Shown: positions 51,412 to 60,913, numbered from the stretch's first letter. The stretch is DNA of 64,000 nucleotides from Streptomyces sp. APSN-46.1 (GCF_022815725.1 NZ_JALGRF010000006.1:248001-312000), one strand, 5' to 3'. The notes: generated from the sequence alone by a model not told the origin. Translations and numbers: made by a program.

Positions 51412-52513
51412 TGCCCAGCCGGAACGTTCCCGCACACGCGCCCTGACCTGGGGATTCACGCAACTCCGGTCAGAGTCAAGTTCAAGGATCGCCATCGGGG
51501 GCCGGTCTGGGGCCGGTCTGGGGCCGGCCCCGTGCGGTGAGGCGGACTTCCAGACCTGGCGGTCGGGTCCGAGGTCAGGCAAGGCTGGACCCCTTGCTTG
51601 TCTGCGACGGGCGCCGGCGGCCCCACCGGATGGTGAGATGTGCCTCCGCCAAGCGTTCGGCTGGCGGCCCGGCGGGTGGTCGGCGTACAGACGTAACCTG
51701 CGAGAAGAGGCCGTCCGGGGCTCGGGTGAGCCATCGGCTACCGGTTCGAGGGGGGTGGGGGCACTCTCACCCTTCGCCGGGCCGACGAACTCCGTTCAAG
51801 GGCCTGCTCCTTCCGGGGCGAAGGTGCCACCGCGCAGCCGGCCTGTATCCGAGCTGGCGGTCGGTGCGCCCCCGGGTCGGATGCCAGTCGGGTCCAGACT
51901 CGGGCGGTCAGGTCCGGCGTCGGGCCAGCCCACCCTTCCCCCTCCCAGGCGGGACCCCCTTTCCCCTCCCGGGCCGAACCCCCTTGGAAGCGGCCCGGGG
52001 GTCCGCTCGACGGCCAAGCGGCCGAGCGACCTCGGGCCATGGGCCGACGACGAGGCGTCCTTGAACCTCGGGCCTCGGGCCACAGGTTGGCGGCCAGGCG
52101 GGCTCTGCCCCCGGCCCCCGGGGCCTCTGCCCCCGGCCCCCGGGGCCTCTGCCCCCGGCCCCCGGGGCCTCTGCCCCCGGCCCCCGGGCCTCGGCCCCCG
52201 GCCCCCGGCCCCCGGGGCCTCGGCCCCCGGCCCCCGGGCCTCGGCCCCCGGAGCCCGGGCCCCGGGCCTCGGGCCTCGGCCCCCGGGCTGGCGGCCATTG
52301 GCCTCGGACCACGGCCACCACGGCCAGGCGGACTCGGCACTCGGGTTGGCGGCCAGGTGGCCTGGGGCTACGGGCTGGCGGGCAGGGGGAACGCGGGTCA
52401 GACCTGGCGGTCAGTCGGGTCGGACAGGCCCTGGCGGTCAGTCGTCGGGGCAGGTCCTGGCGGTCGGGCGGGGCGGGGCAGGTCTCGGCGGGTGGGCGGG
52501 ATCGGGCGGGTGG
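51412..52513. other. 1.1-kb gene-free GC-rich region
   Basis: Open frames here are Pro/Gly/Arg shadows in several frames at once and have no start signals or family similarity. The region holds the 22-bp tandem array at 52103-52285, many scattered CTGGCGGTC-like words (52380-52500) and GGTCTGGGGCCG repeats near 51500. Confidence 0.6.
52103..52285. repeat. 22-bp GC tandem repeat array
   Basis: Four exact 22-base units beginning CTCTGCCCCCGGCCCCCGGG (starts 52103, 52125, 52147, 52169), followed by shortened and diverged CTCGGCCCCCGG-type copies to about 52285. Confidence 0.85.
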
Positions 52514-54070
52514 TCAGGGGGTTGGTGCGAGTTCCGAGAGCATGGTTGCGCGGATGCGGAGGGTGGATACCAGGCGCTGGAAGGCCTCCGACCAGTACGC
52601 CGCCGCGCCCGACGCCGAGTCGACGGGGTCCTCCACGGTGGCGGTCAGTGCTTCCAGACGCCCCGCCTCCGCAGGATCCAGGCAGCGCTCCGCCAGGCCC
52701 ATGACCCCGCTGAAACTCCACGGGTAGCTTCCCGCATCCCGCGCGGCGGCCAGCGCGTCCACCACCGCCTGGCCCAGCGTCCCCGCCCACGGCACCACGC
52801 ACACCCCCAGCAGCTGGAACGCCTCCGACAGCCCGTGCGCCCGTACGAACTCCGCCACCCACTGCGCCCGTTCCCCGTCCGGCAGGATCGACAGCAGCTT
52901 CGCCCGCTCGGCTATCGACGCCGTGCCCGGGCCCGCCGCGGGCGGCGCGGAGGCTGAGCCCAGCAGGGCCTTGGACCACTCCGGGTCGCGCTGGCGGACC
53001 GCCGCCCGGCACCACGCCGCATGCAGTTCCTCCGCCCAGCCCTCGGCCACCGGCAGCGCCACGATCTCCGCCGGGCCCAGCCCCCCGAACCGCTCCCGCC
53101 AGCAGGACAGCGGCGCCGCCTCCACCAGCTGGCCCAGCCACCACGCCCGTTCCCCGCGCCCGGCGGGCGGCCGCTTGACCACTCCGTCCCGCAACATCCC
53201 CGCATCGCACTCCGCAGGCGGAGTCACGCCCTCCGGGCCGACACAGGCCAGCGCCCGCTCCGCCATCCGCCCGGCCAGCGCCGAACCCGGCAGCGCGGAC
53301 AGCAGCTCGGCGGCCGTCGCCCGGACGTTGCGGCTGCGGTCGCCCAGGGCCGCCTCCAGGAACGGCTCGTCCGCTTCCGACAGTCCCACCCGCAGCGAAT
53401 CGAGGAACATCAGCCGGTCCTCGGCCCGTTCGGTGGCCCAGGTGGTCGCCAGCAGCCGCGTCGCCGCTGCCGCCTCGTCCGCCCGTACGGTGCCCAGCAG
53501 CGCCACCCGTTCCGCGAACAGGCCTTCCTGCCACAGCCGTTCCACGCCCGCCCGGTCCGAGACCTTCGGCAGTTCCCCGGCGCCCCCGGACCCGCCGCGC
53601 AGCGCGAACCGCCAGTCCGGATTCAGCCGGGCCAGCCACAGCCCCCGTACCCCGGCCAGGGCCAGCGCCTGCGGGCGCAGGTCCGTACGCGCCCGGGCGG
53701 CGTCCAGTAGCGCGGGCACCAGCGCCGCCGGTGCCCGGTAGCCGTGCCGCCCGGCGGCGGCCAGCCACTGCGGCAGCAGCTCGGTCAGATCCGGGGCGGT
53801 CCCGCGCCGGCCGCCCCCGCCGGCCGTGCCCGACCGGCCCGCCAGCAGCTGCGCGAGCCGCCGCCGGGCCGCTTCCGGAGGCGCCGGACGAGGGTCCCGG
53901 GGCGCGGGCTCCGGACGCGGTCCCGCCTCGGCCGGCCGCAGCCCGGCCCGCCGCCGTACGGTCTGCACGGCCGCCGCGTCCAGCAGTGCCTCCGGGCTGC
54001 CCTGCCGCCGCTCGGTGCCCAGCAGCGCGGCGCCGACCAGCTCGTCCCAGTCCCCGTAAACCGTCTCCAT
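52514..54070 (-). CDS. DUF5691-domain protein
   Basis: A 518-residue protein, mostly alpha-helical with repeat-like helices (DRLMFLDSLRVGLSEADEPFLEAAL, DRSRNVRATAAELLSALPG), suggesting a HEAT-like scaffold. It starts METVYGDWDELVGAALLGTERR, the typical beginning of DUF5691 proteins, which are encoded with SWIM-domain and MoxR/VWA genes. Function unknown. The start at 54070 has GGGAGGGG upstream. It lies 304 bases downstream of the SWIM gene in the same direction. Confidence 0.87.
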   Translation of the reverse strand: METVYGDWDELVGAALLGTERRQGSPEALLDAAAVQTVRRRAGLRPAEAGPRPEPAPRDPRPAPPEAARRRLAQLLAGRSGTAGGGGRRGTAPDLTELLPQWLAAAGRHGYRAPAALVPALLDAARARTDLRPQALALAGVRGLWLARLNPDWRFALRGGSGGAGELPKVSDRAGVERLWQEGLFAERVALLGTVRADEAAAATRLLATTWATERAEDRLMFLDSLRVGLSEADEPFLEAALGDRSRNVRATAAELLSALPGSALAGRMAERALACVGPEGVTPPAECDAGMLRDGVVKRPPAGRGERAWWLGQLVEAAPLSCWRERFGGLGPAEIVALPVAEGWAEELHAAWCRAAVRQRDPEWSKALLGSASAPPAAGPGTASIAERAKLLSILPDGERAQWVAEFVRAHGLSEAFQLLGVCVVPWAGTLGQAVVDALAAARDAGSYPWSFSGVMGLAERCLDPAEAGRLEALTATVEDPVDSASGAAAYWSEAFQRLVSTLRIRATMLSELAPTP

Positions 54071-54263
54071 CGGACCCCTCCCTCTTCTTCGTCGTGTGCG
54101 TCGCTCCGGTCCCGCCCCCTCCGCGGGACCGGAGCAGCTCGTTGACCCGTCTGACCAGCGGCTCAGCTGGCGTGGCTGTCGTTCACGCATGCCCCCCGGC
54201 TTGCCCGTGTGTTCACGCCGACGCCCCCGCGCCGTGCGCTTCCTTCGTTTCCTCGCCGCCCGA

Positions 54264-54365
54264 CGACCTCCCGGCCGTCGCCTCCCCGCCCGGCGACTTC
54301 CCGGCCGTCGCCCCCCCGCGGCGACTTCCCGGTCGGCGCCCCCGCTCGGCGACCTCCCGCCCGGT
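54264..54365. repeat. degenerate GGCGACTTCCCGGCCGTCGCC tandem repeats
   Basis: About five imperfect ~24-base units of GGCGAC(C/T)TCCCGGCCGTCGCC type in the 304-base gap between the SWIM and DUF5691 genes. The rest of that gap shows nothing recognisable. Confidence 0.65.
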
Positions 54366-54374
54366 GGCGGGCGG

Positions 54375-55715
54375 TCAGAGGAGTGGCACCGGGTCCGCCG
54401 TATGGGGCTGCCAGGCCGTCAGGGGAGTGAAGCCGCGGTGGCCGCACTCGCCGAAGACCGTGACGGGACCGCCGCCCGAGAGGGCGGCCAGTTGCCACAG
54501 GCCGGATCGCGACCGCCCCCCGGTCAGCGCCACCGGCAGGGCGGACGTCCCCTCCGCGTCCGCCAGCTGCCAGCCCAGCTCTCCCGGTATCGGGATCACC
54601 GGACCCAGCACCACCGGCCACGACTCCAGCCACGGGTCCTCGCGCAGCGCGGCTCCGTACGCCTCCAGAGCCGCCTCCGTGCTCACCCCGGCCGGGACCC
54701 GCGCGCACGGCATCGCCGCCGCGAACCGCTCCCCGAGGTCCGCCCGCAGACCCGCCGATCCGGGCCGGAAACGAGCCTCCGCCTCCAGCACCAGCCCCAC
54801 CGGCAGAGCCAGCCCCGGCGGCCGCCCGGGCGGGCCGAAGTCGAGCACCAGGGCCGGGCGCCCGCTCCCCAGCCCATGCAGCCATATCCGGCGGGTGGTG
54901 AGCCGGCCGTCCGCGGACACCGAGTCGTACTGGGCCAGGACCAGCCAGCGGTCCCGTACGACCTCCCCCTCCCCGGAGGCGCCCGGTATCCCCACCCGGT
55001 TGCGGACCGTCGCGGCCAGCGGTTCCGGTAGCCCCGACACCCCCAGCCAGGCCCGGTCCAGCAGGTGCAGCAGCGCGGCCTCCTCCAGCATCCGGGCGGG
55101 CCAGCCGGTGCCGCAACTGGGTATCGTCCCCAACTCCCGGACCCGCGCCGCCAGTCCGGGCGCCTGGGCATCGACCATCCGGGCGGCCGTCTCCTCCCAG
55201 GCCGCGTATCCCGCCTGCTCCTGGCCGGCCAGGCCGCCGCGCAGCAGATCCGAAAGCCGCTGCTCCAGCTCGGTGACGCCCGCGCCGACGCGGGCCGCCC
55301 GCCGCTCGGCCCGGCGCCGGGCGGCCTCCTCGTCCACCGGCTTGGCCGCCCCGGCGGCCGGGCGGACGGCCTTCGCCGCCCGCTCGGCCAGCCATTCCCC
55401 TGCCCAGTCAGGCGCCTCGCCGGGCTCGCCCAGGCCCTCCGCCGCCCAGAGCAGCAGCAGTCCCAGCGCGTGCTTGCACGGGAACTTCCGGCTCGGGCAG
55501 GAGCACTTGTACGCCGGGCCCGTCAGATCCACGACCGTCCGGTACGGCTTGCTGCCGCTGCCCTTGCACAACCCCCACACCGCACCGGAAGCGGAACCTC
55601 CAGTCTGTGACCACGGCCCCGCCCCGCCGAGTCTGCCCCCCGCCTTGCGTGACGCCACGTCAGGAGCCAGAGCCAGTACCTGTTCCGCCGTCCAGCGGTC
55701 CCCCTGCTCAGTCAT
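54375..55715 (-). CDS. SWIM zinc-finger protein
   Basis: A 446-residue protein with a SWIM domain near the N-terminus (about residues 30-85): YKCSCPSRKFPCKHALGLLLLW supplies the CxC...CxH zinc ligands. SWIM domains bind DNA or protein. The remainder is helical with a middle AERRAARVGAGVTELEQRLSDLL segment and has no catalytic signature. It matches the SWIM partner of MoxR/VWA systems such as E. coli YehQ. The ATG at 55715 lies 7 bases after the TACGGT -10 of a damage-type promoter, so the transcript is leaderless. Confidence 0.9.
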   Translation of the reverse strand: MTEQGDRWTAEQVLALAPDVASRKAGGRLGGAGPWSQTGGSASGAVWGLCKGSGSKPYRTVVDLTGPAYKCSCPSRKFPCKHALGLLLLWAAEGLGEPGEAPDWAGEWLAERAAKAVRPAAGAAKPVDEEAARRRAERRAARVGAGVTELEQRLSDLLRGGLAGQEQAGYAAWEETAARMVDAQAPGLAARVRELGTIPSCGTGWPARMLEEAALLHLLDRAWLGVSGLPEPLAATVRNRVGIPGASGEGEVVRDRWLVLAQYDSVSADGRLTTRRIWLHGLGSGRPALVLDFGPPGRPPGLALPVGLVLEAEARFRPGSAGLRADLGERFAAAMPCARVPAGVSTEAALEAYGAALREDPWLESWPVVLGPVIPIPGELGWQLADAEGTSALPVALTGGRSRSGLWQLAALSGGGPVTVFGECGHRGFTPLTAWQPHTADPVPLL

Positions 55716-55722
55716 GTGAACA

Positions 55723-55745
55723 ACCGTAGAGACCCCCACTGACAA
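55723..55745 (-). promoter_or_regulatory. RecA-NDp/PafBC-type promoter, leftward (SWIM-DUF5691 arm)
   Basis: TTGTCAGTG (55745-55737), GGGGTCTC, TACGGT (55728-55723): an exact match to TTGTCRGTG-N8-TAnnnT. The SWIM gene ATG begins 7 bases later. Confidence 0.78.
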
Positions 55746-55782
55746 TCGCCCTGACCTGCAACAACGCCTCGAACAAGGCCGG

Positions 55783-55805
55783 TTGTCAGTGGCGTGGTGC
55801 ACCGT
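55783..55805 (+). promoter_or_regulatory. RecA-NDp/PafBC-type promoter, rightward (MoxR-DUF5682-VWA arm)
   Basis: TTGTCAGTG (55783-55791), GCGTGGTG, CACCGT (55800-55805): identical upstream element and spacing, with C instead of T at the first -10 base. With the leftward copy it forms the perfect inverted repeat CCACTGACAA / TTGTCAGTGG (55736-55745 and 55783-55792). Confidence 0.65.
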
Positions 55806-55849
55806 TGTCACAGCAGTCGGAAGCGGCTGCCGAGCACTGGAGGGGGACC

Positions 55850-56956
55850 ATGACCATGCCCGAGGACAACAACGGCGCCGAGGCGCTCCGACCGCACGCC
55901 GAAGACGCCTTCGCACACGAACTGAAAGCCCTGGCGGCCGCCGACGACCGGCCCCGCCCGACCCGCTGGAAGCTCTCCCCGTGGGCCATCGCGACGTACC
56001 TCCTCGGCGGCGCGCTCGACGACGGAACCGTCATCACACCCAAGTACGTCGGCCCGCGCCGCATCGTCGAGGTTGCCGTCACCACGCTGGCCACCGACCG
56101 CGCCCTGCTCCTGCTCGGCGTCCCCGGCACCGCCAAGACCTGGGTGTCCGAACACCTCGCCGCCGCCGTCAGCGGGGACTCCACCCTCCTGGTCCAAGGC
56201 ACCGCCGGCACCCCCGAGGAAGCCATCCGCTACGGCTGGAACTACGCCCGGCTGCTCGCCCACGGCCCCAGCCGCGAAGCCCTCGTACCCAGCCCCGTCA
56301 TGCGCGCCATGGCCGAGGGCATGACCGCCCGCGTCGAGGAGCTCACCCGCATCCCCGCCGACGTCCAGGACACCCTCATCACCGTCCTGTCCGAGAAGAC
56401 GCTCCCCATACCGGAACTCGGCCAGGAGGTGCAGGCCGTGCGCGGCTTCAACCTCATCGCCACCGCCAACGACCGCGACCGCGGGGTCAACGAGCTCTCC
56501 AGCGCGCTGCGCCGCCGCTTCAACACCGTCGTACTGCCACTGCCCGCCACCGCCGACGCCGAGGTCGACATCGTCGCCCGCCGCGTCGACCAGATGGGCC
56601 GCGCGCTCGACCTGCCGGCCGCACCCGAGGGCCTGGAGGAGATCCGCCGCGTCGTCACCGTCTTCCGCGAGCTGCGCGACGGGGTCACCGGCGACGGCCG
56701 CACCAAGGTGAAGTCGCCCAGCGGCACGCTGTCCACCGCCGAGGCCATCTCGGTCGTCACCAACGGCCTCGCCCTGGCCGCCCACTTCGGGGACGGCGTC
56801 CTGCGCCCCTCCGACGTGGCCGCCGGGATCCTCGGTGCCGTCGTCCGCGACCCGGCCGCCGACAAGGTCGTCTGGCAGGAGTACCTGGAGGCCGTGGTCC
56901 GCGAGCGCGACGGCTGGAAGGACTTCTACCGCGCCTGCCGGGAGGTGACGGCATGA
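55850..56956 (+). CDS. MoxR-family AAA+ ATPase
   Basis: A 368-residue MoxR-type AAA+ ATPase: Walker A LLGVPGTAKTWVSEHLA, a Walker B-like region near LTRIPADVQDTLITVLSEK, sensor 1 LIATANDRDRGVNELSSALRRRF and a C-terminal helical lid. MoxR ATPases act as chaperones that remodel or activate partner proteins, usually together with VWA proteins. The ATG at 55850 follows GGAGGGGG. Its stop overlaps the DUF5682 start (ATGA). It is equivalent to YehL in the E. coli yeh system. Confidence 0.93.
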   Translation: MTMPEDNNGAEALRPHAEDAFAHELKALAAADDRPRPTRWKLSPWAIATYLLGGALDDGTVITPKYVGPRRIVEVAVTTLATDRALLLLGVPGTAKTWVSEHLAAAVSGDSTLLVQGTAGTPEEAIRYGWNYARLLAHGPSREALVPSPVMRAMAEGMTARVEELTRIPADVQDTLITVLSEKTLPIPELGQEVQAVRGFNLIATANDRDRGVNELSSALRRRFNTVVLPLPATADAEVDIVARRVDQMGRALDLPAAPEGLEEIRRVVTVFRELRDGVTGDGRTKVKSPSGTLSTAEAISVVTNGLALAAHFGDGVLRPSDVAAGILGAVVRDPAADKVVWQEYLEAVVRERDGWKDFYRACREVTA

Positions 56957-59277
56957 GCGCGGCCGCGCGCGGGCCGCTGCTGCTGGGCGTACGGCACCAC
57001 GGGCCCGGCTCGGCCCGCGCGGTGCGGGCCGCCCTGGACGCGGCCCGGCCCGCGGCCGTCCTGATCGAGGGGCCGCCCGAGGGGGACGCGCTGATCGCGC
57101 TGGCCGCCGATCCCGGGATGCGGCCGCCCGTGGCGCTGCTCGCGCACGCCGCGGACGACCCGGGCCGCGCCGCCTTCTGGCCGCTGGCCGACTTCTCCCC
57201 GGAGTGGGTGGCGATCCGCTGGGCCCAGGAGGCCGGCGTACCGGCGAGGTTCATCGACCTCCCGGCCGCCCACTCCCTGGCCGGAGTCGGGGCCGGGGAG
57301 CCCGACCCGGATGCGGACGGGGACGTGGAGGGGGACGCGCCCGATTCGGTACGGCTGGATCCGCTCTCCGTGCTGGCCGAAACCGCCGGGTACGACGATC
57401 CCGAGCGCTGGTGGGAGGACGTCGTCGAACACCGGGGCACCGGTGGGGAACGGGGACACCGCCCGGCCTCCGGGGGGCCGCTCGCCGCGTTCGAGGCGCT
57501 CGGCGAGGCCATGGGCGCCCTGCGCGAGGAGTACGGGGACGGCGGGCACGCCCGCGACCTGGTCCGCGAGGCGTACATGCGGCAGCGGATGCGGGCCGCC
57601 CGGCGGGAGTTCGGAGAGGACTACGCCGTGGTGTGCGGGGCCTGGCACGTCCCGGCGCTGCGGGCCAGGACCACGGCCGCCGCGGACAAGGCGCTGCTCA
57701 CCGGACTCCCCAAGGTCAAGGTGGAGACCACCTGGGTGCCCTGGACCCACCGCCGGCTCGCCCGCGCCGGCGGGTACGGGGCGGGCATCACCTCCCCCGG
57801 GTGGTACGCGCACCTCTTCGCGGCCCGCGACCGGCCGGTCGAGCGCTGGCTGACCAAGGTTGCCGGGCTGCTCCGGGACGAGGACCGGCAGGTCTCCTCG
57901 GCCCACGTCATCGAGGCCGTCCGGCTGGCCGACACCCTGGCCGCGATGCGGGGGCGGCCGCTACCGGGGCTCACCGAGACCCTGGAGGCCGTCCGGGCGG
58001 TGATGTGCGACGGCTCGGACGTACCGCTGGCGCTGATCGAGGACCGGCTCGTCGTCGGGGACGTGCTCGGCGAGGTCCCCGACGCGGCACCCGTCGTACC
58101 GCTCCAGCGGGACCTCACCCGGCAGCAGCGCTCGCTGCGGCTCAAGGCGGAGGCCCAGGACCGCGAGCTGGAGCTCGATCTGCGCAAGGACACCGACGCG
58201 GCCAAGTGCCTGCTGCTGCACCGGCTGCGGCTGCTCGGGATCGAGTGGGGCACGCCCACCGCCTCCCGGGGGAGCACGGGCACCTTCCGGGAGACCTGGC
58301 GGCTGCGCTGGGAGCCGGAGCTGTCGGTGCGGGTCGCCGAGGCCGGCATATGGGGCACCACCGTCCTGGCGGCGGCCACGGCCAAGGCCGAGGCGGACGC
58401 GGCGGCCGCGGTGGAGCTCGGGGAGGTCACGGCGCTGGCCGAGCGGTGCCTGCTGGCGGGGCTGTCGGAGGCACTGCCGGCGGTGCTGCGGGCGCTCGCC
58501 GACCGGGCCGCCCTGGACACCGATGTGGCGCGGCTGGCCAAGGCGCTGCCCGCGCTGGCCCGCTCGCTGCGGTACGGGGACGTACGGGGGACCGACGCGT
58601 CGGCGCTGGGCACGGTCGCGGCCGGGCTCGCCGAGCGGATCTGTGTGGCGCTGCCGCCCGCCTGCGCCGCCGGGCTGGACGCGGACGGGGCGGCGGAGCT
58701 GCGCGGCCATGTCGACGGGGTGCACGGGGCGATCGGGCTGCTGACGGCGGCCGACGAAGCCGACGGCCTGCGCGAGCGCTGGTCGGCGGTGCTGCGGACG
58801 CTGGCCGGGCGGGACGCCGTGCCCGGGCTGATCCGCGGCCGCGCGGCCCGGCTGCTGCTCGACGAGGGACGGCTCCCGGCGGAGGAGACGGCTCGGCTGA
58901 TGGGGCTCGCCCTGTCGCCCGCGTCCGCCCCGGCCGACGCGGCGGGCTGGATCGAGGGCTTCGCCGGCGGCGGCTCGGGCGGCGGCACGCTGCTGGTCCA
59001 CGACGACCGGCTGCTGGGGCTGATCGACACGTGGCTGGTGTCCGTGCCGGAGGGCGCGTTCATCGACGTACTGCCCTTGCTGCGGCGGACGTTCGGCGCG
59101 TACGAGCCGGGCGTCAAGCGGACCCTCGGTGAGCTGGTCCGCCGCGGCCCGGGCGGCGGCCCCTCGGCGGCCGGCTCCGGCTCGGCCCCGGCGGGCTTCG
59201 CCCCGGACCTGGACCCGGTCCGCGCGGACGCGGTGGTGGACCTGGTCCAGCTCCTCCTCGCCGCCCCGGCGGCCTGA
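56953..59277 (+). CDS. DUF5682-family protein
   Basis: A 774-residue protein of unknown function, regularly encoded between MoxR and VWA genes. The N-terminal ~330 residues are best conserved: LLLGVRHHGPGSARAVRAAL, AVLIEGPPEGDALI, FIDLPAAHSL, VVCGAWHVPAL and VPWTHRRLARAGGYGAGI. The RHHGPGSA and CGAWHVPAL pieces, with their His residues, look like an active or binding site. The C-terminal half is helical with HEAT-like leucine-rich repeats. It is coupled to the ATPase gene by a 4-base overlap. Confidence 0.9.
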   Translation: MSAAARGPLLLGVRHHGPGSARAVRAALDAARPAAVLIEGPPEGDALIALAADPGMRPPVALLAHAADDPGRAAFWPLADFSPEWVAIRWAQEAGVPARFIDLPAAHSLAGVGAGEPDPDADGDVEGDAPDSVRLDPLSVLAETAGYDDPERWWEDVVEHRGTGGERGHRPASGGPLAAFEALGEAMGALREEYGDGGHARDLVREAYMRQRMRAARREFGEDYAVVCGAWHVPALRARTTAAADKALLTGLPKVKVETTWVPWTHRRLARAGGYGAGITSPGWYAHLFAARDRPVERWLTKVAGLLRDEDRQVSSAHVIEAVRLADTLAAMRGRPLPGLTETLEAVRAVMCDGSDVPLALIEDRLVVGDVLGEVPDAAPVVPLQRDLTRQQRSLRLKAEAQDRELELDLRKDTDAAKCLLLHRLRLLGIEWGTPTASRGSTGTFRETWRLRWEPELSVRVAEAGIWGTTVLAAATAKAEADAAAAVELGEVTALAERCLLAGLSEALPAVLRALADRAALDTDVARLAKALPALARSLRYGDVRGTDASALGTVAAGLAERICVALPPACAAGLDADGAAELRGHVDGVHGAIGLLTAADEADGLRERWSAVLRTLAGRDAVPGLIRGRAARLLLDEGRLPAEETARLMGLALSPASAPADAAGWIEGFAGGGSGGGTLLVHDDRLLGLIDTWLVSVPEGAFIDVLPLLRRTFGAYEPGVKRTLGELVRRGPGGGPSAAGSGSAPAGFAPDLDPVRADAVVDLVQLLLAAPAA

Positions 59278-59632
59278 CCCCGGCGGGCGGGCACCGGCCG
59301 CCGGACGCCTCAGCGGTCTCGGGGAAGGGGGGCACGCCTCCATGCCGCCCGGCACGGCACCTCGCCGCACTGCCGCATCGCCCGAGTACGGCAGGTACGC
59401 CGAGGCACCGCACCGGACGACGCGGAAACGCACGCACCCCACTACCCCGAGACCGCTGAGGCGGAACTCGGGCGGGGGTCAGCGGCAGCCGGGGCAGGGG
59501 CCGGGGGCGGAGCCCTGGGGTTTCGGGTCCGGGGCAGGCCGCGGCCGGGATCGGGGTACCGGGTCCGGTCGGAGACGAGAGCACACCGGCGGCAAGGGCC
59601 GCCGGGCTACAACGAGAGCAGGGGACGGACGA

Positions 59633-60865
59633 ATGGCGAGTACGCGAAACCAGGTGGCGCCGGGTGCGGGGGTCTCCGCCGAAGCCGCCGGAGCCGCCGG
59701 AGCCGCCGGAGGCGAGCGGCTGCGGCGGTGGCGGATGGTGCTCGGCGGGGGAGAGGCCGACGGCACCGGGTGCGTGCTGGGCGGCCGGGACGCGGCGATG
59801 GACGGCGCCCTCGGGGCCCTCTACGGCGGCAACGGCGCCACCGGGTCCCGCAAGGCGTCGGGGGAGCGGTCGGCCGGGCTCGGCGGCTCCGCGCCCAACG
59901 TTGCGCGCTGGCTCGGGGACATCCGTACGTACTTCCCCAGCTCCGTCGTCCAGGTCATGCAGCGGGACGCCATCGAGCGGCTCGGCCTCTCCGCGCTGCT
60001 GCTGGAGCCGGAGATGCTGGAGGCCGTCGAACCGGATGTGCACCTCGTCGGCACGCTGCTCTCCCTGAACAAGGCCATGCCGGAGACGACCAGGGAGACG
60101 GCCCGCGCCGTGGTCCGCAAGGTCGTCGAACAGTTGGAGAAGCGCCTCGCGACCCGCACCCGGGCCACCCTCACCGGGGCCCTCGACCGTTCCGCCCGGA
60201 TCAGCCGCCCCCGCCACCGGGACATCGACTGGGACCGCACGATCCGCGCCAACCTCAAGAACTACCTGCCCGAGTACGGCACCGTCGTCCCCGAGCGGCT
60301 GATCGGATACGGCCGGGCGGCCCAGTCGGTGAAGAAGGAGGTGATCCTCTGCATCGACCAGTCCGGCTCGATGGCGGCGTCCGTCGTCTACGCCTCCGTC
60401 TTCGGGGCGGTGCTGGCCTCGATGCGGTCGATCGCGACCCGGCTGGTCGTCTTCGATACCGCCGTCGTGGACCTGACCGACCAGCTCGACGACCCCGTGG
60501 ACGTCCTCTTCGGCACCCAGCTCGGCGGCGGCACCGACATCAACCGGGCCCTCGCCTACTGCCAGTCCAAGATCACCCGCCCTGCCGACACCGTCGTCGT
60601 CCTGATCAGCGACCTCTACGAAGGCGGCATACGCGACGAGATGCTCAAGCGGGTCGCCGCGATGAAGGCGGCGGGAGTCGAGTTCGTGACCCTGCTCGCG
60701 CTGTCCGACGAGGGCGCGCCGGCCTACGACCGGGAACACGCGGCCGCCCTCGCCGCGCTGGGCGCCCCGGCCTTCGCCTGCACGCCCGACCTGTTCCCGG
60801 ACGTCATGGCCGCGGCCCTGGAGAAACGCCCACTGCCCGAGCCCCGGCCCGAGCTCCGGCCCTAG
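59633..60865 (+). CDS. VWA-domain protein of the MoxR system
   Basis: A 410-residue protein: helical N-terminal half (ARWLGDIRTYFPSSVVQVMQRDA...), then a von Willebrand A domain from about residue 235. Its metal-ion-dependent adhesion site is complete: CIDQSGSMAAS (DxSxS), the Thr in LGGGTDINRALAY and the Asp in LISDLYEGGI. VWA proteins are the usual partners or substrate adaptors of MoxR ATPases. The ATG at 59633 follows GCAGGGGACGG. The 355 bases after the DUF5682 gene contain no gene, but transcription probably continues through them. Confidence 0.92.
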   Translation: MASTRNQVAPGAGVSAEAAGAAGAAGGERLRRWRMVLGGGEADGTGCVLGGRDAAMDGALGALYGGNGATGSRKASGERSAGLGGSAPNVARWLGDIRTYFPSSVVQVMQRDAIERLGLSALLLEPEMLEAVEPDVHLVGTLLSLNKAMPETTRETARAVVRKVVEQLEKRLATRTRATLTGALDRSARISRPRHRDIDWDRTIRANLKNYLPEYGTVVPERLIGYGRAAQSVKKEVILCIDQSGSMAASVVYASVFGAVLASMRSIATRLVVFDTAVVDLTDQLDDPVDVLFGTQLGGGTDINRALAYCQSKITRPADTVVVLISDLYEGGIRDEMLKRVAAMKAAGVEFVTLLALSDEGAPAYDREHAAALAALGAPAFACTPDLFPDVMAAALEKRPLPEPRPELRP

Positions 60866-60913
60866 CTCCGGCCCGTCCGCTGACGTCCCCCGAGTCCGCG
60901 GTCACCGATGCCG

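Noticed and set aside
51638..52957. A 439-codon Pro/Gly/Ala-rich plus-strand frame
   Set aside because: It consists largely of the 22-bp tandem repeats and then runs antisense into the DUF5691 gene; other frames are open too.
59129..59632. Upstream extension of the VWA gene into the DUF5682 gene
   Set aside because: The extra residues are out of frame with DUF5682 and low complexity; ATG 59633 has a reasonable ribosome binding site.
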